Shown: positions 44,197 to 52,410, counted from the stretch's first letter. The stretch is DNA of 64,000 nt from Bacteroidota bacterium (GCA_018266835.1 JAFDZP010000002.1:1463302-1527301); one strand, 5' to 3'. The notes: generated by a model not told the origin, from the sequence alone. Numbers and translations: made by a program.

Positions 44197-44222
44197 TACT
44201 ATATAATGTAGAGTAATATCAG

Positions 44223-44260
44223 AAACCCTCTTAGTCGAAAGATTAAGAGGGTTTTTGTTT
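44223..44260. terminator. Bidirectional terminator
   Basis: Stem AAACCCTCTTA / TAAGAGGGTTT with a 10-nt loop, flanked by TTTTTGTTT downstream on the plus strand. It separates kamA from the convergent restriction gene. Confidence 0.8.
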
Positions 44261-44273
44261 ATTCTCAAAATAA

Positions 44274-45170
44274 TTAATATTTGATAACATTACGAGAAAC
44301 CGAACTTGGTAAACCTATGATATTGATATCAAACTTTAAGGAAGGTTCAACAAGAGTGCTGGCATTGTGAATACGAAAAGAAAGTTGCCATCCATTATCA
44401 AAAGTCATAATAATGGTAGTTTGTGAAGTTGGTTTTCTAGAAATTTCAATAATACGAGTAGGTAATGGTAACCTACTTCCCCATTTTAGTGTATTGTTTA
44501 GATTAAAAGAGATTGCAGAGACATCACCATTTTCTTTTATAATTTTATAAAAATCGTATCTGCCCAGAAGATACTTTAATAATCCTCCGGCAACTACAAT
44601 AGTATGATTATTAAATAATTCTAACATTTCTTCTTGAAAAATTTCTAATATAGGGTCGTAATATATTTGTTTTTTATTTGCGATATTTTTCCACTGTAAT
44701 CCTTCGCGTTGCTTTAATCTTAATTCATTGAATATAGGAACCACTGTGCTAAAATACTTTTCTGAACAGTTAACGCCAAACCACTCTTTTCCGAAATCTA
44801 TTTTATCTGATAAACGTGAATGTTTAACAGCATAGTGTCTATTTTTTGCAGATATACCCACATCTTCGTGGGTAATATTATTGTGAATTAAAATATCTCG
44901 AACGTCACCGTTTTTTCCTGTCTGATCTGATTGAAGAGATATTGAGCATTGAGTTTCTATGAGACGGTTATCATGAGCTATTAAGAATAGAGATATTTCA
45001 TCTGCTGCTCTAACTATTTTACTTTGTTCTTGACTAGTACATAACCCAAAAGATAATTCTGCTAATCTTATTTGAGAATTATCGAGAATTGAAGCATTTA
45101 GGAATTTAGAAAAGCTTATAGCTATTCCATACTCAAAGGCACGACCACTTGTAACTTGGGATAAGCTCAT
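44274..45170 (-). CDS. HaeIII-family type II restriction endonuclease
   Basis: 298 residues. The N-terminal region has SGRAFEYGIAISF, and the core has KNGDVRDILIHN, then EDVGISAKNRHYAVKHSRLSDKIDFGKEWFG. The 'GDVRD ... GIS.K..H.AVKHSRLS..IDFG' pattern is that of the HaeIII endonuclease family; D89/D92 and K109 could form the PD-(D/E)xK site. HaeIII itself cuts GGCC and pairs with a cytosine methylase, whereas this gene overlaps an adenine methylase by 4 nt, so the target should contain adenine. Family assignment from memory of the motif, not a search. Confidence 0.72.
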   Translation of the reverse strand: MSLSQVTSGRAFEYGIAISFSKFLNASILDNSQIRLAELSFGLCTSQEQSKIVRAADEISLFLIAHDNRLIETQCSISLQSDQTGKNGDVRDILIHNNITHEDVGISAKNRHYAVKHSRLSDKIDFGKEWFGVNCSEKYFSTVVPIFNELRLKQREGLQWKNIANKKQIYYDPILEIFQEEMLELFNNHTIVVAGGLLKYLLGRYDFYKIIKENGDVSAISFNLNNTLKWGSRLPLPTRIIEISRKPTSQTTIIMTFDNGWQLSFRIHNASTLVEPSLKFDINIIGLPSSVSRNVIKY

Positions 45171-46045
45171 GCTGCTAAATCTCTGCTTAATACTAAAATT
45201 TCGTTGGATTGTTTATGTTTTGACATTCCATAACCCCACTCTAAAGGAATAATAGTATTATCTTTATAATATTCTCTAATTTCGGGACAATCATTATAAG
45301 ACATAATCCATTTTTCTCTTTTCAGAATTAATTCTGATAATGCCTGGTGATCAAAACTCTTGTGAGTGTTTCCTTTTAATCCATATAAAGCTTGTCCGTT
45401 TAAATACGGAGGATCAAGATATAGAAAAGCATCATCATGCTGAGGAATAATTTCTCTATAATCAGCACACTCTGCTACAAAGTTTGAGACTTTAAAGTTT
45501 TGTAAACGCTCTATTGCAGATTCAGTAAAGCGAGGGTGCCCGGGAGACATTCCCCCCGAAAGAGTGGTTCCCGAAAATGATGCACGGTTTAATACAAAAA
45601 ATGCGGCAGCTCTTTCCAAAGGGCTTTCTAACTTTGTGTATATTTTTTGAAGATTATAAAATTTAGGTTTTGACAATGGAAAATATTTACGAACACTTTT
45701 AACTAAATTTTCTTTATCATTTAATAAAATTTTCCAAAAATCAATAAGTGGCGAAAAAATGTCGTATCCAAACACTTGCATCTTAGTTGAACATGCTAAT
45801 TCTATTGAGGCACCACCTAGAAAGGGGGAGCATAATTTAGTTTCATCTTTAGGAATATATGAAAAAATTGTTTTTACTGCTCTATTTTTACCTCCCGGGT
45901 AACGGAGAGGAGACCGAGGAAAATTCTTTGGATTTTCAACTAAGTATTTTTCGGTCTCATTAAAAAGGCGGAAGGCTACTTTCTCGCAAGCAGTGCTAAC
46001 TGGTTGTTTTAATTGCTCAATAGAAAAAGGAATATTAGCGTACAT
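45167..46045 (-). CDS. D12-class adenine-specific DNA methyltransferase
   Basis: 292 residues. Motif I-type FPRSPLRYPGGKNRA and FLGGAS (75-80), D-I-F downstream, and the catalytic DPPY at 211-214 (LYLDPPYLNG), in the order seen in Dam/D12-class N6-adenine methylases. It would protect host DNA against the nuclease encoded directly downstream (4-nt overlap), and comes first in the unit, as expected for safe expression. Upstream 364 nt are non-coding and AT-rich, consistent with a mobile island. Confidence 0.88.
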   Translation of the reverse strand: MYANIPFSIEQLKQPVSTACEKVAFRLFNETEKYLVENPKNFPRSPLRYPGGKNRAVKTIFSYIPKDETKLCSPFLGGASIELACSTKMQVFGYDIFSPLIDFWKILLNDKENLVKSVRKYFPLSKPKFYNLQKIYTKLESPLERAAAFFVLNRASFSGTTLSGGMSPGHPRFTESAIERLQNFKVSNFVAECADYREIIPQHDDAFLYLDPPYLNGQALYGLKGNTHKSFDHQALSELILKREKWIMSYNDCPEIREYYKDNTIIPLEWGYGMSKHKQSNEILVLSRDLAA

Positions 46046-46226
46046 AAAAATTTTTTATAGTGGTCAAAAACATCAAAAAATCTATTAAAATAATCATTTT
46101 GGAATAAATTATATTATCACTAAATGATTATTTTAAAATAATAATAATAAATTACTTTTGATATGAAATTGACAAATTCGTTAATTCCTGAAACCTTACC
46201 CATCCTCCTGCCGTCCTAATAGGCAA

Positions 46227-46298
46227 ATGACACCAATAGAAATAATATTATTAATAGTAACATTCGGATATCTTTTCATGAGAGGAATCAGAAAATAA
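46227..46298 (+). CDS. Possible 23-residue single-helix membrane microprotein
   Basis: ATG at 46227 to TAA at 46298. The peptide (MTPIEIILLIVTFG... ending YLFMRGIRK) is one hydrophobic helix with a positively charged C-terminus, the usual look of small membrane proteins. No SD is obvious and it is too short for standard gene calling, so it may be chance. It lies upstream of the stress operon promoter candidate, thus probably on a separate transcript. Confidence 0.3.
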   Translation: MTPIEIILLIVTFGYLFMRGIRK

Positions 46299-46316
46299 GT
46301 CATTAATAAGTTCTTT

Positions 46317-46345
46317 GAAACCTTTAGAAGCTTCTAAAAGTCTTA
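46317..46345 (+). promoter_or_regulatory. Candidate ECF sigma promoter of the stress operon
   Basis: GAAACC (46317-46322), a 17-nt spacer, and GTCTTA (46340-46345), close to the ECF pattern GAAAC-N16/17-GTC. The spacer is a perfect palindrome TTTAGAAGCTTCTAAA (46323-46338). A start near 46352 would leave a 58-nt leader before 46410. The operon encodes its own ECF sigma, so autoregulation is the natural reading. Confidence 0.45.
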
Positions 46346-46409
46346 ATAACAAAAGAAAAACATTAAAAAATAATTTAATAACAGTTTTAATAAAATAAGG
46401 AGTAATAAC

Positions 46410-46799
46410 ATGAACAATGCAGCTGAAGCCTTAATACCAATCTTCGGGATAATTTTCACATTCGGAATACCGGGCATTATAATTTTCTGGTGGCTTTATA
46501 CCAGACACAGAGAAAGAATGAGATTAATTGAAAAAGGTCTGGCTCCGGAAGAAGTAAAGAGCTATTTTTCAAGCACATCAGTAAGCAAACCAAGAAATGC
46601 TTTCAGTGCATTGAAGTGGGGAATACTTATAACCTTTCTGGGACTCGGTATTTTTATCGCAAACTTGCTTGAAGATAAATACAATATGAGCGACGGCATG
46701 ACAACAGGTTTGGTTTTTGTATTCGGTGGTCTTGGTTTTATACTTTACTATGTACTCGTAAAAAGCAAACTGACCGATAAAAAACAAGGTGAACAATAA
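46410..46799 (+). CDS. DUF6249-like membrane protein
   Basis: 129 residues with three membrane helices (about 10-30, 68-88, 98-115). The segment RHRERMRLIEKGLAPEEVKSYF between helices 1 and 2 is the conserved part of this small membrane family, common in Bacteroidota and often near ECF sigma genes. Good SD (AAGGAG) upstream. First gene of a four-gene run with DUF4097, ECF sigma and a two-helix protein; I infer a sensor or effector role in envelope stress. Confidence 0.75.
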   Translation: MNNAAEALIPIFGIIFTFGIPGIIIFWWLYTRHRERMRLIEKGLAPEEVKSYFSSTSVSKPRNAFSALKWGILITFLGLGIFIANLLEDKYNMSDGMTTGLVFVFGGLGFILYYVLVKSKLTDKKQGEQ

Positions 46800-46828
46800 A
46801 GTAAAAAGAAAATTTTAAATTTAATATC

Positions 46829-47638
46829 ATGCAAAAGTCTATAATATATGTTGTGCTTCTGATTGTCTGCAGTTTTGTATTCTCATCATGCTCTTTGTTT
46901 TCTTCAAGATACGAAAAAATAGAAAAAGGTGAGTTCAGCATAAGCGCAATCGGCAAAAAGAAATTTTCACTGAACAATGTTAACGGAAAAGTAAGAGTAG
47001 TAAGAACAACTGACCAGTCAACAATAATTGTTAAGTACGAAAAAACTGCTTACGTAAGAAAGAAAGACCTGGGAACTCCTTTAAATGAGATAAAACTTAA
47101 TCTTGATACAATGTCTGCCGATGTAAAAATTGAAACCGATATTGAAAACGAAAAAAATGTAATTCAGTTCGGAAGCATACGTTCCAACAAAGTTGATTAT
47201 GAAATTTACATCCCTGACGGTATAGTTTTAAATGTTGATAACACGAATGGCTCGATAGATCTGACAAGACTAAGCAATGAAATAAAGGCAAGTACAGAAA
47301 ACGGCTCGATAAAAATTGATAATGTAAACGGAAAGATGGAGCTTGAAACAACTAACGGCTCAATAAAAGGAAGCATTGACTCTACACAAGGAATAAGAGC
47401 TGAAACGGTGAACGGAAGTATAAAATTAAACTTAAGCTCAAGAGTATCTGCAAAGGTAAACGCTGAAGTAGTGAACGGCTCAGTAAAAATTGAAGGATTG
47501 AACTTTAAGAACAGTACTGACAAAAAAGAAAGAAGAACCTTCCAGGGTATACTGGGTAATGGTGATGCAATTATTAAACTTGAAACAACAAACGGCTCAA
47601 TAAGACTTACAGGAAACGACACAAACACTGAAATATAA
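46829..47638 (+). CDS. DUF4097-family lipoprotein (beta-helix type)
   Basis: 269 residues. Signal peptide with lipobox VFSSC. The mature protein carries a periodic motif N-G-S-[IV]-[KD] about every 20 residues (TNGSID, ENGSIK, TNGSIK, VNGSIK, VNGSVK, TNGSIR), which is the DUF4097 repeat expected to stack as a parallel beta-helix. It sits 29 nt after the DUF6249 gene and 18 nt before the sigma frame. Likely anchored in the envelope and part of the same stress unit. Confidence 0.82.
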   Translation: MQKSIIYVVLLIVCSFVFSSCSLFSSRYEKIEKGEFSISAIGKKKFSLNNVNGKVRVVRTTDQSTIIVKYEKTAYVRKKDLGTPLNEIKLNLDTMSADVKIETDIENEKNVIQFGSIRSNKVDYEIYIPDGIVLNVDNTNGSIDLTRLSNEIKASTENGSIKIDNVNGKMELETTNGSIKGSIDSTQGIRAETVNGSIKLNLSSRVSAKVNAEVVNGSVKIEGLNFKNSTDKKERRTFQGILGNGDAIIKLETTNGSIRLTGNDTNTEI

Positions 47639-47704
47639 TTCAACCGGACTCTATAAATGTTTACTTTGCAAAATAATTTAGGTAATTTAGTTTTTAACTC
47701 GAGG

Positions 47705-47732
47705 GTTTTGGCTCTGGTATCAGAGCTGAAAC
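47705..47732 (+). promoter_or_regulatory. Hairpin in the leader or N-terminal extension of the sigma gene
   Basis: GTTT-tg-GCTCTG-GTAT-CAGAGC-tg-AAAC: a 6-bp GC-rich stem plus 4 bp more. It lies between the possible starts at 47657 and 47816 and could influence which is used. Confidence 0.4.
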
Positions 47733-47815
47733 TACCGGGTTTTCTGAATTCTGCCGCTCCGGTAAAATACGCGCAGGTTCAGGAAAGCAAAATTAACCTC
47801 TCAATTAACCATTCA

Positions 47816-48460
47816 ATGGAATCCGATTTAGATATTATAAGAAATATTCAAAACGGCGATTCCAACTCTTTTGCAGAATTAGTAAGCAGATATAAAGATA
47901 AAGCGTTCTCATTAGCTATAAAGATTTTAAAAAACGAAGATGACGCAGAAGACTGCCTTCAGGATGCTTTCATAAAATTATTCAGATCGATAAAGCAGAA
48001 TCAGTTTGAAGAGCGTTCAAAGTTCTCTACATATTTTTACAGTATAGTTTACAATACAGCGATTGACCATTATAAGAAACTGAAATCAAAAACTTTGAGT
48101 TTAATTTCAATAGATGTAAACGATGATAACTTCAGAGACGGCGATGAGCTTCATGCAGCATACGAATCAAAAATTGATAAAGCGCTTTATGAAGAAGGAA
48201 TGGGAACCGATACAGCTAAGCAGCTTACTGCTAATGAAGTGCAGAATATAATAAGTATGTTTGTTGATTCGATTCCGCAGCAGTACTCAATTATACTTAA
48301 CATGTTTTTTATAAATGATATGAGCCACGATGAAATCAGCAAGACGTTGAATCTGCCATTGGGTACAGTGAAAAACAGGATTTTCCGAGCTAAAGAAGCG
48401 CTTAAGAAGTTGATTTTAAAGCATTACAAAGAAGAAGAGCTTGAAGGCTATCTGGCTTAG
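47816..48460 (+). CDS. ECF-type sigma-70 factor (stress operon)
   Basis: 214 residues from ATG 47816 (MESDLDIIRNIQNGDSNSF, where ECF proteins normally begin). An ATG at 47657 would add 53 residues without homology and is less likely, though possible. Region 2: FAELVSRYKDKAFSLAIKIL..DAEDCLQDAFIKLFRSI; region 4: IPQQYSIILNMFFINDMSHDEISKTLNLPLGTVKNRIFRAKEALK. A 30-residue spacer between them is longer than usual. Its probable anti-sigma partner is the next gene (48506-48916). Confidence 0.9.
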   Translation: MESDLDIIRNIQNGDSNSFAELVSRYKDKAFSLAIKILKNEDDAEDCLQDAFIKLFRSIKQNQFEERSKFSTYFYSIVYNTAIDHYKKLKSKTLSLISIDVNDDNFRDGDELHAAYESKIDKALYEEGMGTDTAKQLTANEVQNIISMFVDSIPQQYSIILNMFFINDMSHDEISKTLNLPLGTVKNRIFRAKEALKKLILKHYKEEELEGYLA

Positions 48461-48505
48461 ATGTTTTTATTTGATAATAAAATATTTATTTTGAAAGAGA
48501 TATAA

Positions 48506-48916
48506 ATGGAAAACAAACTCGATAATATTGTTGAAAACTCGATGAGAGAAGCGCTTCTGAAGAAGCCACATGGAGATTTTGCAAAAAATCTTATGCTGAA
48601 AATTTCTCTTGAAGAAGAATTTGCAAAGCAGGATGTGAAGACTGAAAAGTTTGCCAAGAAAATTATTTTCGGTATTGCAGGCGCATTTGCTGCAGTTGTA
48701 GCATTTGTAATGTATGTTATTTATACAAGTCCTGCCTCAGATGAAAACTCAGGTGAGTTTGCAGAAAGAACTTCATCGTTCTTTGAACTTTACAGCATCA
48801 AGGTTTTAAATATATTCGGATTAAATGGATCAAGCTCAATCATTTTAGTCTTATCTGTTGCACTTATTGCCACATTGTTTTTAACCGTTGACAGACTAAT
48901 CCTGAAGAAAAAATAA
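48506..48916 (+). CDS. Small two-helix membrane protein, candidate anti-sigma factor
   Basis: 136 residues. A cytoplasmic-type N-terminal helical region (1-50: NSMREALLKKPHGDFAKNLMLKIS) precedes a membrane helix (about 53-72) and a second one (about 108-128). The layout and position directly after an ECF sigma gene suggest an anti-sigma factor, but the ZAS zinc motif (HxxxCxxC) is absent. No other family recognised. Confidence 0.65.
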   Translation: MENKLDNIVENSMREALLKKPHGDFAKNLMLKISLEEEFAKQDVKTEKFAKKIIFGIAGAFAAVVAFVMYVIYTSPASDENSGEFAERTSSFFELYSIKVLNIFGLNGSSSIILVLSVALIATLFLTVDRLILKKK

Positions 48917-48938
48917 CTGAGAAAAATTTCATAAATAA

Positions 48939-48979
48939 AAAAGCCCTTCCGGATAACATCTGAAAGGGCTTTTGTTTTT
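48939..48979. terminator. Bidirectional terminator
   Basis: Stem AAAAGCCCTT / AAGGGCTTTT (48939-48948 and 48964-48973) then GTTTTTT; A-rich on the other side. It separates the stress operon from the convergent nrf operon. Confidence 0.85.
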
Positions 48980-48993
48980 TGTATGGATGTGTG

Positions 48994-50247
48994 TTAAAGA
49001 TTTGTTGTAATCATAATGTAGCTCCAGAAAGCTGCATCATCTCTTGAACCGTTAGCTGTGTTGAAATTCCTCTTCATTAAATCTCCCGGTAAAAATATGC
49101 TTCCTCCCCATGTAACCATTACTTCTTTTATGAACTGATATTTTAAGGTGAGATCAAACTCCTGTCCAAAGCCGTTTTCACTGTCAATATTTTTTTTGTT
49201 GGACATAAAATTGTGCGCCATCAAAGAAGCGGTCAGCGGAATTTTATCTGCAGCATAGTTAATACTTGCATACATATCATTTAATCCTAAATTTTTTGTA
49301 TCTCCCGGAATATTTAAAAAATAATCCATGTAACCGTAAAATTTATGATTTGTTGCAAACGGAGTAGCGAACGTATTGTTGTTTGAGAAATTCATAGCAT
49401 CGTTGCCTGATAAAATATCTGCGCCAACACCTACCTTAACATTTTTGTTTCCATAATTTAATTGCAGAGATAAAAGATAAGCGGATACATCGAGAGTACT
49501 TAACTTGCCGAACTGATATGCTCCTTCAAACACTGTTGAAAGCATGTCATAATTTCCTCTGTAATTCATTCCCAAAGTCATTCTTGAAATATCGTTATCA
49601 GTTCCGTTAGACTTTTTTCTGTTGATTTCATAATATCCGAATACATCAAAAGTACTTTTCTCACCTGACTTTATATTTGACCACAATCCGTATAACGAAG
49701 AGCTCGAATCCTTTCCTGATGGATAAGGATAGTTTGCAGGATTTCCGCTTGCTATATAAGGAACGGAATTCTTTGTGGTAATTGCAAACAAATCCGTTTT
49801 GTTCTCTTTGCCGAATCTTACTCTTGCTCCGTCAAATGAACGTCCTACGTAATTCCATCCTAAAGCGCCTATAAATCTCTCCGTTCCGTAACTCATTTCA
49901 AATCTTCCCGCCTGAACAGATATCGGAGCCTCAACAAAGTTTTTGAACCATACATATCCCTGATGCAGGTCAATGTTTTTTGAGTTAGCCGTTGTTGTAG
50001 CTTCTTCTCCAAATACTCTTGAGTCTTCGACTTCAACATAAAAATTAAATTTATCTGTAATGTACTTTTCTACAAATAATCTGCTTCGCAGACTTGTGAA
50101 TATAGGCGGATAAGTTGCATTAGAAAAATCTCTTCCGTCAAGTTCTGTTCGTAACTGAATTTGTCCGCCTATTTTCCAGTCTTTATCCTGTGAGTATAAG
50201 TTTACTGTTATTAATAAAAGTACTATAGTTATAAATGTTTTTTTCAT
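48994..50247 (-). CDS. Alginate-export-type outer-membrane porin
   Basis: 417 residues. Signal peptide ending LYSQ, then IGGQIQLRTELDGRDFSN and regular amphipathic strands with SLRSRLFVEKYITDKFNFYVEVEDSR and GYVWFKNF...VQAGRFEMSYGTERFIGALGWNYVGRSFDGARV, the pattern of the alginate_exp (PF13372) family, ending SYIMITTNL. It starts 25 nt after nrfA and is probably the third gene of the nrf operon, so the substrate may be nitrite, nitrate or another anion, not alginate. Substrate is inference. Confidence 0.85.
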   Translation of the reverse strand: MKKTFITIVLLLITVNLYSQDKDWKIGGQIQLRTELDGRDFSNATYPPIFTSLRSRLFVEKYITDKFNFYVEVEDSRVFGEEATTTANSKNIDLHQGYVWFKNFVEAPISVQAGRFEMSYGTERFIGALGWNYVGRSFDGARVRFGKENKTDLFAITTKNSVPYIASGNPANYPYPSGKDSSSSLYGLWSNIKSGEKSTFDVFGYYEINRKKSNGTDNDISRMTLGMNYRGNYDMLSTVFEGAYQFGKLSTLDVSAYLLSLQLNYGNKNVKVGVGADILSGNDAMNFSNNNTFATPFATNHKFYGYMDYFLNIPGDTKNLGLNDMYASINYAADKIPLTASLMAHNFMSNKKNIDSENGFGQEFDLTLKYQFIKEVMVTWGGSIFLPGDLMKRNFNTANGSRDDAAFWSYIMITTNL

Positions 50248-50272
50248 TGGGGTTAAAAATTAGTTGTCAAAA

Positions 50273-51766
50273 TTATTTTTTGTTTTTCATATCGTAGTTA
50301 ACGCGGTTGCCTTTATCTTCTGCCGTTTTATCCCATACAGGAATTACATTTGTAAGAAATTCCGCTTTCTCTTTTCTGAGCTTCTCCATATCAAGACCGA
50401 TGTACTGCTGCGCTTTTTCTTTCGTAGATATATCGGGAATCTGCACAGGGACTTTTACTCCCAGGCTTATTAATAATCCCGTTAGCAGTAATCTTGCTTC
50501 TTCTGATTTCTGAACTGATGTTCCCAATATTCTTGCGCATTCAAGGGGTGCGTGGAAACTTCCGCCGTGGCTTGCAGATACAAAATCCCATCTCCATTGA
50601 GCATGTCTTATCAAAGTTAAGATCGGTTTCATTTGTTCTTCAGTTGCTCCGTTATCCCATGCAGTCTTTGCTTCTATGTGCGCTTTTACAAGTGACTTTG
50701 TTGCTAAGTCAGAGAGCTCCAAAACTTTATCCTGTCTGTCGTAAACATTTTGTCTCAGCTTATCTTCGCTTTCTCTGTGGCAGACCTGACACGAATTTGA
50801 AATATTATTCAGCGGACTTTGTATTTTGTGGTCCGTAAACTTTACTCCGCCGTCACTCTTATACGGCATATGGCACTCAGCGCATGAAACACCTCTGTCG
50901 TTATGCACACCCATTTTGAATAGTTCAAAATCGGGATGCTGCGCTTTCAATATTGGAGTTTTGCTTAACGAATGAACAAAATCAACATGGTCATTTTCAT
51001 CGTAGTATTTTTCCATATCTTCAACTGTAAAACCTTTATCCCATGGGAATGTTAAATATTTTTCAGACTTTCCTTTGAAATAATATTCAACGTGGCACTG
51101 CGCGCAGACAAGCGAACGCATTTCCTGATGAGTTGAGTTTTTTATATCTTTGCCTTGTCTCTCAAAAGCTTCAATCAATGCGGGACGGGTGATTCTCAGG
51201 TTCATTGTCTTCGGGTCGTGACAGTCCTGGCATCCGATTGGATTTACAATTTCAGAACCCATATCTTTCCACTGAGTTTTATAAAACTCACCAGCGCCTT
51301 TTTGATTTATTACTCTGGGTACATCCGTACTTTTACAAGCCCAGCAAGTTCCCGGCTGAGGAACATCTGTTCTTAGTGTTTTGCGGATATCTCTTATGGC
51401 ATAATAATGTCCTCTTGCCTGATTGTAATCACGTGAGAAAGCATATCCTGCCCATAATACAACTAAGTCAGGAAATTTTTGGAGCATATCAATTGTCTTT
51501 GAGCCGCCGTGTTTGCTTGCGAATGAAGTATCAAGAGTGGATAGATATGTTTCGTATTCACGGGGATAATTCTCCCCCCACTTTTCGTTATTAGGTTCCC
51601 AGTCATTGATAGGTTTTACATTCTGAACTATCTGATTCGATTCCTGTCTCCTTTCGACTATGCTGCTGCCAAGTACGCCGACACCAAAAACCACAACGAT
51701 AGTCACTACATAAAGCGCCCATCCAACCCAGGGCTTTTCTTTTACCAATTCGGAGATTTTTTTCAT
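50273..51766 (-). CDS. nrfA: Cytochrome c nitrite reductase, catalytic subunit NrfA
   Basis: 497 residues. An N-terminal membrane helix (13-34) serves as anchor or uncleaved signal. The active-site heme uses C141-W-A-C-K145 (CxxCK, lysine ligand), and four bis-His-type hemes use CQDCH (179), CAQCH (221), CAECH (295) and CQVCH (326). Active-site residues fall where expected: Arg in NLRITR, Tyr in HVEYYF, His in KAQHPDFE. NrfA reduces nitrite to ammonium with six electrons in the periplasm. It follows nrfH by 37 nt and has an FNR-type site upstream of the operon. Confidence 0.97.
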   Translation of the reverse strand: MKKISELVKEKPWVGWALYVVTIVVVFGVGVLGSSIVERRQESNQIVQNVKPINDWEPNNEKWGENYPREYETYLSTLDTSFASKHGGSKTIDMLQKFPDLVVLWAGYAFSRDYNQARGHYYAIRDIRKTLRTDVPQPGTCWACKSTDVPRVINQKGAGEFYKTQWKDMGSEIVNPIGCQDCHDPKTMNLRITRPALIEAFERQGKDIKNSTHQEMRSLVCAQCHVEYYFKGKSEKYLTFPWDKGFTVEDMEKYYDENDHVDFVHSLSKTPILKAQHPDFELFKMGVHNDRGVSCAECHMPYKSDGGVKFTDHKIQSPLNNISNSCQVCHRESEDKLRQNVYDRQDKVLELSDLATKSLVKAHIEAKTAWDNGATEEQMKPILTLIRHAQWRWDFVSASHGGSFHAPLECARILGTSVQKSEEARLLLTGLLISLGVKVPVQIPDISTKEKAQQYIGLDMEKLRKEKAEFLTNVIPVWDKTAEDKGNRVNYDMKNKK

Positions 51767-51803
51767 AAATTATTTTTAGATTAAAATTATTTGTTATCTG
51801 TTT

Positions 51804-52361
51804 TTATTTATCTGTTTTTATTAAGGGTGATAATTTCGGAACTCTTGCATTCGGGAATGAGCTTAAGCTGCTTACAGTTCCATGCGGAGTCTCTTCGTGG
51901 CACTTCCAGCAATACTCATCTTTATAATTATTGTGCAGACTTGTATTACCGACCAAAGATGAATGGCATCTTATACAGTTGCTCTGCACAACATCTTTTC
52001 CTGCCTGTTTAATTTTTATAACTTCCTCTTCTAAACGCAGGGTGAAAATAGTTGAGTGGCGTAAGCCGTCTGTTGCCTTGAATAAATATTTATTGAAAAC
52101 ATTGTTGTGAGGAACGTGGCAGTCGTTACAATTTGTAACACGCGCATGTGAGCTGTTCTGCCATGAGGCATATTGCGGAAACATTACGTGACAGTTAACA
52201 CAGGTTTCGGGATTATCGGATAGATAGGATGCGGCATTACCCACATATAAGATCCAGAAGACAAATGCAGTCAGGATTCCGGAGATAACTATAACGGGGA
52301 CTTTCCATTTATTGGGAGGGGCCGTTATATCAATAAATCGGTTAAGTTTTTTCTTTAGCAT
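51804..52361 (-). CDS. nrfH: NrfH, tetraheme quinol dehydrogenase of the nitrite reductase
   Basis: 185 residues. Membrane helix at 21-41 followed by four heme motifs: CVNCH (54), CNDCH (78), CIRCH (129), CWKCH (151). This is the NapC/NirT-family small cytochrome that passes electrons from menaquinol to NrfA. First gene of the nrfHA-porin unit. The palindrome TTGACTTAAGTCAA is 36-49 nt upstream of its start. Confidence 0.95.
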   Translation of the reverse strand: MLKKKLNRFIDITAPPNKWKVPVIVISGILTAFVFWILYVGNAASYLSDNPETCVNCHVMFPQYASWQNSSHARVTNCNDCHVPHNNVFNKYLFKATDGLRHSTIFTLRLEEEVIKIKQAGKDVVQSNCIRCHSSLVGNTSLHNNYKDEYCWKCHEETPHGTVSSLSSFPNARVPKLSPLIKTDK

Positions 52362-52396
52362 CAGTATAAAATTACAGGAAATATTGCTAAAACGAA

Positions 52397-52410
52397 TTGA
52401 CTTAAGTCAA
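52397..52410 (-). promoter_or_regulatory. FNR/DNR-type operator upstream of nrfH
   Basis: Perfect TTGACTTAAGTCAA, identical to 12249-12262. Its centre is 42 nt before the nrfH ATG, so class II activation at -41.5 would give a nearly leaderless transcript; repression or a different spacing is also possible. Confidence 0.75.

Larger units (their letters stand above)
46046..46409. other. Intergenic region between restriction unit and ECF operon
   Basis: 364 nt. It holds AT-rich sequence next to the methylase start, a possible 23-residue membrane micro-ORF (46227-46298) and a candidate ECF-type promoter with a 16-bp palindrome in its spacer (46317-46345). Confidence 0.6.

Noticed and set aside
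44274..46409. Prophage or integrative element
   Set aside because: Only a restriction-modification pair is seen; no integrase, att repeats or phage structural genes.
47206..47643. 145-codon minus-strand frame with repeated PFxVSxxI pattern
   Set aside because: The periodicity is a mirror of the NGS repeats of the DUF4097 gene on the plus strand.
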